From the NCBI GenBank assembly GCA_026929865.2, contig CM049410.1, positions 30,188,501 through 30,252,500 of the forward strand: a DNA stretch of 64,000 nucleotides, read 5' to 3'. The notes beneath the pieces are model-generated. The model saw only the letters and a list, made by a program, of their open reading frames with translations, had not been told where the DNA came from and searched no databases. This document shows, piece by piece, positions 46,371 through 55,564 of this stretch. Source of the stretch: Hyperoplus lanceolatus (taxonomy: Eukaryota; Chordata; Actinopteri; Uranoscopiformes; Ammodytidae). The translations under genes and the position numbers were made by a program. Each line of letters begins with the position of its first letter. The stretch's first letter is position 1.

Positions 46371-47784
46371 CTAATTAGATTCAAGATTCAATATTCAAGA
46401 TTCAAGATGGTTTATAGTGTCATTGTACCAAAACAACGATAATCTTTTTACAGTTATACCCCGCCAAGAGACATTGAGTGACAATAAACAAACATGGGAG
46501 ACAGGAGGGATACACTGAAGAGTCGGCAGCGTGCGCTGCGCCCCATAAAGTAGGAAGGATAAAGAGAACATCAGGGAAAGACAGGTTAAAAAAAATGCTT
46601 CTCTCACACTCGCTCCTTAGTAGGTGCAAGTGTGTGATTAGTACAAAAACCACCTTGGCATAGTAAGCAACAACAAGATAACGCCACAGACAAATAGACA
46701 CGTCGATAAGCACAGAGGAATGGGTTAAGGGTTCATGGGACGGTCGGTGTCACAACTCAGGCGCTAGGGGGCGTACGCAGCCGGCAGGCACCCCGCCCGC
46801 AGCGGTCCGCGCTGCGACGGGAGGGAGAGGGGGAGGAGTCAGGAAGGCTTGAGTGATCAGGATGTGTGTGCTATGTGTTTACGTGTGTGTGTGTGTGTGT
46901 GTTCCATGAAGCTATCTCTGTCCAGACGTAGTGGCAGTCTGCAGCCTTGGAGACGGCCTCGTGGCCCGGTCACAGATAGAGTTCACAGGAGAGTAGGTGA
47001 GGGACTGTGGGGGTAGAGTGTCTCTTTACATAAACATCCCGGAGAGAGAAGAGATTGCACCGCCGCCAAGGATGTTACAGGGAGCCGAATTGTGAGATTG
47101 TGATTTGTTTTGGTTGAGACTAGGCGCTGGAATGAAGCCTGTCTTGAGAGTCACTGGTACCATTGTATCCTCCGAAATCCAATGGCCTAAATCCAAGTGC
47201 TTGCGGCCCGTTAATGGCATCCATGATCGAATCAACTTTCCGAATAAGTCCAGGAATCACTTCCAGCTTGCGATTCACTTCTCTTATCACTTGAGTCTGT
47301 GCATTAACGGCCTAGCACAAACCCTCAAAAACGGGCAGCTGTGCTATTGCCCGATTTGCTGCCAACGCCTTATTACCGTTGCGGTAAATCAGGAATCCGC
47401 CAACTCCAATCAGCAGGAACCCTGATACCAGAAGCCCAATAGTGTAGATATCTTCGGCGTCCTCAATGGAGAGTATTGCTAGACACATCTGGTTCCAGCC
47501 ACTCCACCCGTCCCAGGTGTATCCAACAGTAAAGGTTCCATCAGGGAAAGCGGCATCTCCTTTGCCACCTTTTCTCGTTGAGAAAATTTGGTCAATTGCA
47601 GAGAGACCCCAGTTAATCAGATCCATAACTTAGGTTTTCGGATGTGGATGTACAGAGAGGCTCAGGATCGACAGAGACAACACGAGACAGAGAGCAGAGC
47701 AGGATAGATAAGGGTCGGGAGGGAAGAGAAAATGCGACCGCCTTCCTTCAGAGCCAGTTGTCAGATGGTTGTTGGCCTTGATGC
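46371..47784 (-). mobile_element. Retroposed element encoding a small membrane protein
   Basis: Read on minus, the element has a leader of about 155 nt, an open frame (47,626-47,120), a long 3' region with a GT run, and an end made of repeated TTGAATC units (46,379-46,410). This 3' form is common in fish non-LTR retroelements. TAGCAAG lies on both sides (46,364-46,370 and 47,785-47,791) and is a probable target duplication. No reverse transcriptase is encoded, so it would depend on another element. The 5' boundary is inferred from the duplication only. Confidence 0.6.
47120..47626 (-). pseudogene. Small single-pass membrane protein frame with an internal stop
   Basis: The frame starts with MDLINWGLSAIDQIFSTRKG, has a Trp/Gly-rich stretch (TWDGWSGWNQM), a hydrophobic segment at about residues 61-80 (YTIGLLVSGFLLIGVGGFLI) followed by RNGNK as a positive inside flank, and then an amphipathic stretch with AQTQVIREVNRKLEVI. 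A TAG interrupts it after residue 104 (47,309-47,311), and the same frame then runs to a TAG at 47,120-47,122, giving 168 codons in all. The conserved frame beyond the stop shows that a longer protein existed. I do not recognise the family. It could be a transposon accessory protein or a captured host gene. The lack of introns fits retroposition. Confidence 0.6.
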
Positions 47785-48338
47785 TAGCAAGAAATTCAAG
47801 TTGGGGTTGGTCGTCACATTTTTGGGGGGGTTGGTTGTCACATGTTATCTCAAGGCTGCAGCCAGAAAAGGAACTCAATAATGAAAGAAATTGTCAAGCT
47901 GTATCGTCACTGACACCCCAGAGAAGGAAATTATAGAGCAGGAAAAGGCAGCTAGCATGCAGAAGAAAAAAGGGAAACAAAATCAAAACAACCCAGTGCA
48001 TCCCAAACTGGACAAGCTGCCAAGGCTACAGTAAGTTATGTAGGCCTATTTGTCAACTTGACAATGCAATTAAACTTTCGAATGTAGTTCTACTTGCTTG
48101 CCTTCTTTTTAAGATTATTCCCATTAAGATAACATTGTGACAAACAACCCCATAGTGTGTAAGGGTGTCTTTGATGATTAATTTCTTCTTTATTACAATA
48201 AGTAAAAGTGAGGGGTACACATTTCAAGCCAACACCTTAAGCTTCACTTTAATGTAGGAATGACTATTGAAAGATGTTTAGGTGATAAGCAATTCTCACT
48301 AGAGTAAAAAGTGTGCCTACTTACCCCGTTCTCCCCTA

Positions 48339-48597
48339 CTTGCACACTTGAATGCATACTTACATACTTGCACACTTAAATGCAGTCTTATATACTTACA
48401 TACTTAAATACAACATTTTAAGAGGCAAAAGTCAAAAGCATTTTTCATGTTATTGTTCATGATATGTGACTTGTCTAATAAAATAATAAAATAAAACCAA
48501 GATGGTGGATTTATAAAGTCACAGAATGAAACAGAAAATATTGCTCCATTGTTTGTGAAGGTAAAACTTGACAATAAGTAAATTAAATGTTGTTATT

Positions 48598-48648
<51 letters not shown>

Positions 48649-48837
48649 AGACAGACAGACAGGCAGACTTGCATACTAGACTTGCATACTAGATATGTGC
48701 CCTTGCATACTAAATGTGTGCCCTTGCATACTAAACTTGTGCCCTTGCATACTAAACGTGTGCATACTAAACTTGTGCTCTTGCATACTAAAATGGTGCC
48801 CTCGCATACTTAATGTGTACTCTTGTATTTTACAACA
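48339..48837. repeat. Duplicated segment, copy 1 (last part) with minisatellites
   Basis: A CATACTTAAATG minisatellite comes first, then a conserved stretch with AACCAAGATGGTGGATTTAT (about 48,498), a (CA)n run at about 48,600-48,647, a CAGACAGACAGGCAGACTTG run, and a 22-26 bp minisatellite of CCCTTGCATACTAAAC form up to 48,800. The conserved stretch recurs at 49,707 and 52,831. Confidence 0.85.
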
Positions 48838-49807
48838 AAAAATGCCTTTTCAGCAAGTTTTTACCAAACGTAAGACTAGAATATGTTTGTAAACCAAACT
48901 GTGGGCCCTGCTGCTATAAACAACAACAGTGAAACAGTAACTTTTCAGGAAGCTTTCTAACTTCAAACAGTGTTCCAGGGATCACATTTTCCTGTGAGGA
49001 AAGTTTGTTTATTCAGTTATGAGAATAAACCTTAGAAAATGTTTCACTTCTCTGACACACACAGAGTCACACACTGCAGCTTTAATATGTTTAAACCATG
49101 TTATTCATATAGTCACAAAGATCCAGTTTTTAGATATTTTTTATTGTTTTACATTCATTCATTTCAACAGGAACAAAGTGTGTGTGGAATGTCTGTCTCA
49201 GGAAGTCGCCTCGCTGATTTTCAAAGTAAAAGTCTTTTGTCGTCAGTTCTTCCAGCGGATTTGCTGAAAGAGAAGAAGAGAAGGTGTGATGTCATCAGTG
49301 AGGTCAGAGAGTTTTTTTTCAATAAAACGTTATTGAAAAACAATATATACAAATACAGACATTTGTATTAATGTCTCCGTAAGGCAATGTGTTATGCAGC
49401 AATAAAACACAAGTGAACACACACTACATACTCACACACTTAAATGATATTCACATACTTGCATACTTAAATGCATGCTTGCATACTTAAATGCATACTT
49501 ACATATTCTTACATACTTACATACTTAAATGCATACTTACATAATTGCACACTTAAATGCATACTTACATACTTGCACACATAAATGATATGCACATACA
49601 TACATAATTTTACTGTGTTATTAATACAACATTTTAAAAGTAAAAAGCATTTTTCATATTGTTCATGATATGCGACTTGTCTAATAAAAGAATAAAATAA
49701 AACCAAGATGGTGGATTTATAAAGTCACAGAATTTAACAGAAAATATTGCTGCATTGTTTGAAGGTAAAACTTGACAATAAGTAAATAAATGTTGTTATT
49801 GTACATG

Positions 49808-49875
<68 letters not shown>

Positions 49876-49944
49876 TGATGCCACGTTGTATTTGTGTGAA
49901 GTCATATTGTGATGTCATTGCAGGCTGTGGAGCAGACAGACCAG
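48838..49944. repeat. Duplicated segment, copy 2 (first part)
   Basis: The full host segment without the TA elements: the conserved 520-bp block, the CATACTTAAATG minisatellite (49,440-49,600), the AACCAAGATGGTGG block and a (CA)n run at about 49,810-49,868. It gives the empty-site sequence that proves the insertion at 44,340. It is cut at 49,944 by a Harbinger-like MITE. Confidence 0.87.
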
Positions 49945-51267
49945 GGGGGTATACTACGAAGCGAGATTAAGGGCTGAGCGAGGTCTGTTGAGTCTAAAGC
50001 GGTCTAAAGACAGCATTTTCAGTATCACGAAAGGTGGCTCTCTTTTTACCTGGCTAGATCACCGTGGTAACAGAGGCTGCACGGCTAACCTGCCCAGACC
50101 AGTTTTTGTTGCAGAGTTTGAGTTTAAATTTGGCTCTTAGAGCGCTGCCCTTTAAGGAAACTACACATTTTGAAATCCCGCGGACCTGAATCAGTAAACT
50201 TATTGATCAGTAAGTAAATGAACAAAACGAGGCCGACATTAGAGTGAATTGTAACATCGCGCTGCGGCTTTTTGCCACATGCATAGTTATTGATGCAGAA
50301 AATGTAAAATAGCCTAGACCTATGCAGCGCCACTCTATGCTCTCACCTCAAATGATTTTACCTGGCGATCTACACACACTGGCTCTTAATGAAGCGTTCT
50401 ATAAAATCACAGGTTGCAACATTATTTCACTGCAGGCTTCTTTCTTTTCATCAGTAGCGATTACAGTTGGGACGTGACAGGTGACAGCTGTCACAGTTCG
50501 GACATCGCTGCAGACTCGCAGGTTAAGCTTCTCACAGTAGATTCATATTTGTCCGGAAAATACAGACTACAGGTTTTGTATCTAGGCTATTTATTTTAAT
50601 GGTATTAATAAGATGCAAATAAAGGGCTATTAGCATAAATCAAAATCAAAATTGTATTAATTTTGATGTGGCCCAAAACTAACGTGATGTTCCACATAGG
50701 CTATGCTATTCATTAGGGGACAGTGTCAGACTTAAATCAGATTATTAAGTGCAGGATTATCATTCAACTAGGCTAAATGGTGTACTGTTTAAATCAGAGT
50801 TCAAACTTTAATTGCTGTATAATGTCACGTTACCACTGCGAGAACGATCTGAAAAATAAATTAATCAATTCAGTTGCCCAATTTTCTGACAACATTCCAC
50901 TCTCTCCTTGTTTGCAGTAAGAGTTTTTTTCGGCTCTCTGTTTACTGCTGTTCTGTGATAATTCAGACTGAGAAACTCTTCCTCTTCAGTGAAGTCAGCG
51001 AAGTCAGCTGCTCGCAATCAGTCCGTTAGTGTAAAGTTAGCGGCACAAGATCAGTCCAGTCAGTGCGGAAACAGAGTCAAATGACGGCCAAACGCCCCCT
51101 CTCATGGGGACGCGCACAGAGCCTGAAGCTGAAACCCTCGTTCAACATAAGAGGTTGATAACTGCCTTCGTGATACCGGTTAGCTCTGAGCGAGGGTATG
51201 TGTTATGTTGAACCAGATCAAAAAAAGAGAGCCGGGCTCTGTTGAGTTTGTTTCGTAGTATACCCCC
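49945..51267. mobile_element. Non-autonomous PIF/Harbinger-like element with 3-bp duplication
   Basis: The termini GGGGGTATACTACGAA and its reverse complement are flanked by CAG at 49,942-49,944 and 51,268-51,270. The subterminal regions are also related in inverted orientation around GAGAGCC and CTCTCTTTTT. A 3-bp duplication and GGG-initial ends fit PIF/Harbinger. No transposase is encoded in the 1.3 kb; the short frames lack motifs. Its ends differ from those of the complete Harbinger element at 58,854, so that element is not its obvious partner. Confidence 0.75.
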
Positions 51268-52121
51268 CAGGTGAGCCGTCAAGATTCAACACAGTTTAAA
51301 GTTTCAATGACAGTAGACTTGCATACTATACTTGCATACTAGACGTGTGCCCTTGCATACTAAAAGTGTGCCCTTGCATACTAAATGTGTGTGCTTGCAT
51401 ACTAAACTTGTACCATTGCGTACTAAATGTATGCCCTTGCATACTAAACGTGTACCCTTGCATACTGCACACTAAACGTGTGCCCTTGCATACTAAATGT
51501 GTGCCCTTGCATACTAAATGTGTGCCCTTGCATACTAAACTCGTGCCCTTGCATACTAAACTTGTGCCCTTGTATTTTTAAAACAAAAAATGCCTTTTCA
51601 GCAAGTTTTTACCAAACGTAAGACTCGAATATGTTTGTAAACCAAACTGTGGGCCTTGCTGCTGTAAACAACAACTACAACAGTGAAACAGTAACTTTTC
51701 AGGAAGCTTTCTAACTTCAAACAGTGTTCCAGGGATCACATTTTCCTGTGAGGAAAGTTTGTTTATTTAGTTATGAGAATAAACCTTAGAAAATGTTTCA
51801 CTTCTCTGACACACACAGAGTCACACACTGCAGCTTTAATATGTTTAAACCATGTTATTCATATAGTCACAAAGATCCAGTTTTTAGATATTTGTATTGT
51901 TTTACATTCATTCATTTCAACAGGAACAAAGTGTGTGGAATGATTGACAGCTCAGGAAGTCCCCTCTGCTGATTTTCAAAGTAAAAGTCTTTTCTCGTCA
52001 GTTCTTCCAGCGGATTTGCTGAAAGAGAAGAAGAGAAGGTGTGATGTCATCAGTGAGGTCAGAGGGGTTTTTTCAATAAAACTTTATTGAAAAACAATAT
52101 ATACAGATACAGACATTTATA
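51268..52121. repeat. Duplicated segment copy 2 (end) and copy 3 (first part)
   Basis: 51,316-51,575 is a long CCCTTGCATACTAAA minisatellite. From 51,587 the conserved 520-bp block begins again with AATGCCTTTTCAGCAAG. This copy is cut at a TTAA by the MITE at 52,126. Confidence 0.85.
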
Positions 52122-52125
52122 TTAA

Positions 52126-52497
52126 AGGTGCAGTGTGTAATATGACATCATCAAGAAAGTTCTACAAAGTTCTAGAATGCAACACTCCCTAGGTAACCCC
52201 ACCCCTTTCGAATAATAACAGAAGCTACAGTGCCCTTCAAGGACAAGAACAATTCTAAGTTCTAAACAATGCACCTGATGACATTCCAACTATGACACTT
52301 TCAAGATGGCGGCACTAGGCTTTTGTCCAAAATATGCAGAAATATGGACAAATGAGACCCTTTCTATGCGAAAAAAAATAATTCAAAACATTTTGTTCAG
52401 CTATTATGCACTAAATTAAATGTGCTTATGGATATTATAATTACTTTCTACAAAATCTGCTAGGAAATAAAACCCAAAATTCTACACACTGCAGCTT
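52126..52497. mobile_element. TTAA-flanked MITE
   Basis: The ends AGGTGCAGTGTGTAA and, inverted, CTACACACTGCAGCT are flanked by TTAA at 52,122-52,125 and 52,498-52,501. The other copies of the host segment have a single ATTAATG at this place. A TTAA duplication is typical of piggyBac and Kolobok elements. There is no coding capacity in 372 bp. Confidence 0.82.
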
Positions 52498-52501
52498 TAA
52501 T

Positions 52502-53468
52502 GTCTCCATAAGGCAATGTGTTATGTAGCAATAAAACACAAGTCGACACACACATACTACATACTCGCACACTTAAATGATATTCACATACTTGCATACT
52601 TAAATACTTGCACACTTAAATGCATACTTACATATTTGCATACTTACATACTATTACATACTTGCACACTTAAATGCATACTTACATACTTAAAAGCATA
52701 CTTAAAAGCATACTTACATACTTTAACTGTGTTATTAATAAAACATTTTAAAAGGCAAAAGTCAAAAGCATTTTTCATGTTATTGTTCATGATATGTGAC
52801 TTGTCTAATAAAATAATAAAATAAAACCAAGATGGTGGATTTATAAAGTCACAGAATGAAACTGAAAATATTGCTCCATTGTTTGAAGGTAAAACTTGCC
52901 AATAAGTAAATTAAATGTTGTTATTGTACACACACACACACACCCAGACAGACAGACAGGCAGACTTGCATACTAGACTTGCATACTAGACATGTGCCCT
53001 TGCATACTAAACTAGTGCCCTTGCATACTAAACTCGTGCCCTTGCATACTAAACTCGTGCCCTTGCATACTAAACGTGTGCATACTAAACTTGTGCCCTT
53101 GCATACTAAATGTGTGCCCTTGCATACTAAACTCGTGCCCTTGCATACTAAATGTGTGCCCTTGCATACTAAAATGGTGTACCCTTTTTACAACAAAAAA
53201 TGCCTTTTCAGCATGTTTGTACCAAACGTAAGACTAGAATATGTTTGTAAACCAAACTGTGCTGCTGTAAACAACAACAGTGAAACAGTAACTTTTCAGG
53301 AAGCTTTCTAACTTCAAACAGTGTTCCAGGGATCACATTTTCCTGTGAGGAAAGTTTGTTTATTCAGTTATGAGAACAAACCTTAGAAAATGTTTCACTT
53401 ACACTGCACCTTTAATATGCCGTGTTTAAACCATGTTATTCATATAGTCACAAAGATCCAGTTTTTAG

Positions 53469-53480
<12 letters not shown>
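52502..53480. repeat. Duplicated segment copy 3 (end) and truncated copy 4
   Basis: After the MITE the segment continues with minisatellites (52,570-52,730 and 52,968-53,185) and the AACCAAGATGGTGG block (about 52,827). Copy 4 of the 520-bp block starts at 53,197 but breaks off after about 270 bp in a (CA)n run at 53,473. In copy 4 the text TTACACTGCACCTTTAA resembles an end of the TTAA MITE family. Confidence 0.83.
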
Positions 53481-53510
<30 letters not shown>

Positions 53511-53526
53511 ACACATACACTCTCAC

Positions 53527-53619
53527 CGTGTCCTGGATCTTACTCTCCTCCGTCAACCCCGCCTCCACTTTGCTCCGGTAGCCTAGCAACAGCTGTCGGT
53601 CCTTCAAGTCCCGGTAAGT
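53527..53619 (-). CDS. Putative internal exon of an unidentified minus-strand gene (downstream exon)
   Basis: It has 31 codons in phase 0, reading [18 protein letters not shown] then [13 protein letters not shown]. It is bounded by CTGTCTGTCAG before it on minus and GTGAGA after it, both good splice signals. The length is a multiple of three. The charged, Leu-spaced content suggests a helical or coiled-coil protein. It follows the exon at 53,873-53,962 in the same phase. I cannot name the family, and no further exons were found on either side, so the gene may be broken by the repeats around it. Confidence 0.6.
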
Positions 53620-53621
53620 CT

Positions 53622-53655
<34 letters not shown>

Positions 53656-53662
53656 GAGAGAG

Positions 53663-53694
<32 letters not shown>

Positions 53695-53735
53695 ACACGC
53701 ACAGAGACAGACAGACACACAAAGAGACAGACAGA

Positions 53736-53786
<51 letters not shown>

Positions 53787-53872
53787 TGTCAAAACACTAT
53801 TGTAAAAGGTTTTGTACAAATAAAGTTATCAACATTCTAAAGTCATTGTGATGATGTCACGGTTTGTCTCAC
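53620..53872. repeat. Intron with CAGA and CA microsatellites
   Basis: Between the two putative exons lie a (CAGA)n run (53,622-53,654), mixed GA/CA runs and a (CA)n run (53,740-53,782). The long Cys-Val frames on minus are products of these runs. Confidence 0.8.
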
Positions 53873-53962
53873 GTTGATGATGATGTCGTGACACTTGTGT
53901 TTCTGAGCCAGAGAGATTCTGAGGTCCGCATCATCAACCAGCGCCACGTAGTCCTTTAACAC
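53873..53962 (-). CDS. Putative internal exon of an unidentified minus-strand gene (upstream exon)
   Basis: It has 30 codons in phase 0, reading VLKDYVALVDDADLRISL then AQKHKCHDIIIN. On minus it is preceded by TTTCTCTGACCAG (acceptor) and followed by GTGAGACAAAC (donor). Together with the next exon it gives 61 residues with no stop and a host-like composition, unlike any transposon frame here. It is a likely fragment of a real gene of unknown identity. Confidence 0.6.
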
Positions 53963-54002
53963 CTGGTCAGAGAAATATAGAAACCATATTATAATACTAC
54001 TA

Positions 54003-54028
54003 CTGAGAGAGAGAGAGAGAGAGAGAGA
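54003..54028. repeat. (GA)n microsatellite
   Basis: Simple GA run between the upstream exon and the minisatellite. Confidence 0.9.
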
Positions 54029-54045
54029 CCTTTAATACTACTACT

Positions 54046-54840
54046 TGGATTACATAAGTTGGTTCAAGAGAGCAGGGTTTCAAGAGAGCCAGCACAGCAC
54101 AGCAGAGCACACACAGCAGCACAGCACGCACACAGCGCCAACCTTCCCCACAGCGCCAGAGCAGGCCAAGCCTTTCCACCATCAGCCTGCCAGCCTAAGC
54201 AAAGGCCTTTCCACCACAGCTGCTCCAGCAGGCTAACAAAGCCTCCACCATCACCGCCCAGCAGGCTAACAACCTTCCACCACAGCCTGCTCCAGCAGGC
54301 TAAGCCAACCTTCCACCATCAGCCTGCTCCAGCAGGCTAAGCAAACCTTTCCACCATCAGCTGCCCAGCAGCTAAGCCAACCTTTCCACCATCAGCCCCA
54401 GCAGCACAGCAAGCAGCAGCACACCAGCCAGGCAAAGCTAAGCCCCCTACCACAGCTAGCTCCAACAGGCCAGGAAGGCTTTCCACCACCAGCGCTTCAG
54501 CAGGCTAGGCCTTGCCTTTCCACCACCAGCGCTCCAACAGCCAGGCTAAGCCACCAGCCACCAACCCACCAGCCAGGCTAAGGCCCTTCCACCACCAGGC
54601 TAGGACAAGCCCTTCCACCACCCAGCCACCAAGGCCTTCCACCACAGCCGCTTCAACAGCCAGGCTAAGCCCACCAGCCATCAACCCAGCAGGCCAGGCT
54701 AAGCCCTCCACCACCCAGGCCAGGCTAAGGCCCACCACCACCAGCCAGCTCCAGCAGGCAGACACCCACCACCACCACCAGCCACTCCAGCAGGCTAGGA
54801 CAAGCCCACCACTACCAGCCAGTCCAGCACAGCAATAAAC
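54046..54840. repeat. GC-rich irregular minisatellite
   Basis: Variants of CCAGCAGGCTAAGC and CTTTCCACCATCAGCCTGCT alternate at irregular 30-60 bp spacing. The long frames on both strands (Pro/His/Ala-rich on plus, Trp/Gly/Val-rich on minus) come from the repeat and are not supported as genes. It ends where the older LINE begins, so it could be that element's 5' region. Confidence 0.75.
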
Positions 54841-54925
54841 GCCACCAGTCAGGGCAAGGTGTTTATGCGGCAAGGTCCAAAGGTAAGAAGGACAGAGGAA
54901 CAAAAGTCCTGAACAAAGGGGGACA

Positions 54926-55510
54926 ATGGCAACCATAAACACGCAGCGACTATAATTAATCTGATGAGTGAAATCAAGGCTCTTAAGATGGTAAATGAGG
55001 ACCAGCAGAACAGTAAACTTTGGAAACACGTGTATCGACTTAGAGCAGTATACGCGTATGAATGACGTAATTATAACGGACTAGTGATCAAGCCACGGTC
55101 TTAGCGGGCCCTGAAGGGGAGGTGGGAGGGGATAGGCGGCCATGATGATTCAGCTGAGGCTCAGTAACAGCCTTCCTCCATGACAAACAGATAGCTATCG
55201 ACAGACCAACATGAAGCGCCACATCATCCCAACAAAAACCAAAAAGACAAACAGTTGTCATTGTTCGCTTTCCTAACAGAAAGCACAAAATTGACCGCTC
55301 AGGCAGGCCGATTGAAGGGCACAAATGTCTATATAAATGACCATCTCACAAAAAGAAATGCAGATATTGCAAGACAGGCAAGGGTCATGAAGAAGCAGGG
55401 AAAATTCAGGCCACTTGGACCTCTAACTGTAAAGTGTTTGTTAAATTGAATGGCAACCTGAACAGGCTAAAGTTCGTGCATCTGGAGCATTGACAACTAG
55501 ACAAGTTAGG
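54926..55510 (+). pseudogene. LINE ORF1 remnant
   Basis: The frame at 55,300-55,400 gives LKGTNVYINDHLTKRNADIA then RQARVMKKQGKF, and a shifted frame gives ATWTSNCKVFVKLNG. This block is characteristic of ORF1 proteins of L2-group LINEs. Upstream, in shifted frames, MSEIKALKMVNEDQQNSKLW (a coiled-coil style start) and VVIVRFPNRKHKID are readable. Several indels break it. Confidence 0.72.
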
Positions 55511-55564
55511 TAGTTCTAAACAAATCCTGCAGGGTATGGGTTTATTGTGTCTCTGGTGTGTGGG

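Larger units (their letters stand above)
45573..48336. mobile_element. Second TA-flanked DNA transposon remnant, carrying nested insertions
   Basis: The ends GGGGAGAACGGGGTAA (left) and its reverse complement (right) are flanked by TA at 45,571-45,572 and 48,337-48,338. Subterminal GGGTTGGTTGTCACAAT near 45,600 has near-inverted partners near 48,136 and direct ones near 47,801 and 47,828. The plus text around 47,900-48,030 (KEIIEQEKAASMQKKKGK) could be a transposase C-terminal remnant. Two younger insertions sit inside: a palindromic MITE at 45,833-46,307 and a retroposed element at about 46,371-47,784. The ends resemble those of the first TA element in style (GGGG plus GGGGT), so both may belong to one superfamily. 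Confidence 0.78.

Noticed and set aside
49922-49943. A 21-nt plus-strand micro-exon (GCTGTGGAGCAGACAGACCAG-type text is flanked by AG and GTGAGC)
   Set aside because: The splice-like edges may be chance. No adjoining exon was found, the other copies of the duplicated segment do not support it, and the Harbinger-like MITE sits at its edge.
53440-53819. Minus-strand Cys-Val-rich frames
   Set aside because: They are translations of CA and CAGA microsatellites. Only the short exon at 53,527-53,619 within this stretch has splice support.
54505-55029. Trp/Gly-rich 174-codon minus frame and Pro/His-rich plus frames
   Set aside because: They arise from the minisatellite at 54,046-54,840 and have no complexity beyond the repeat.
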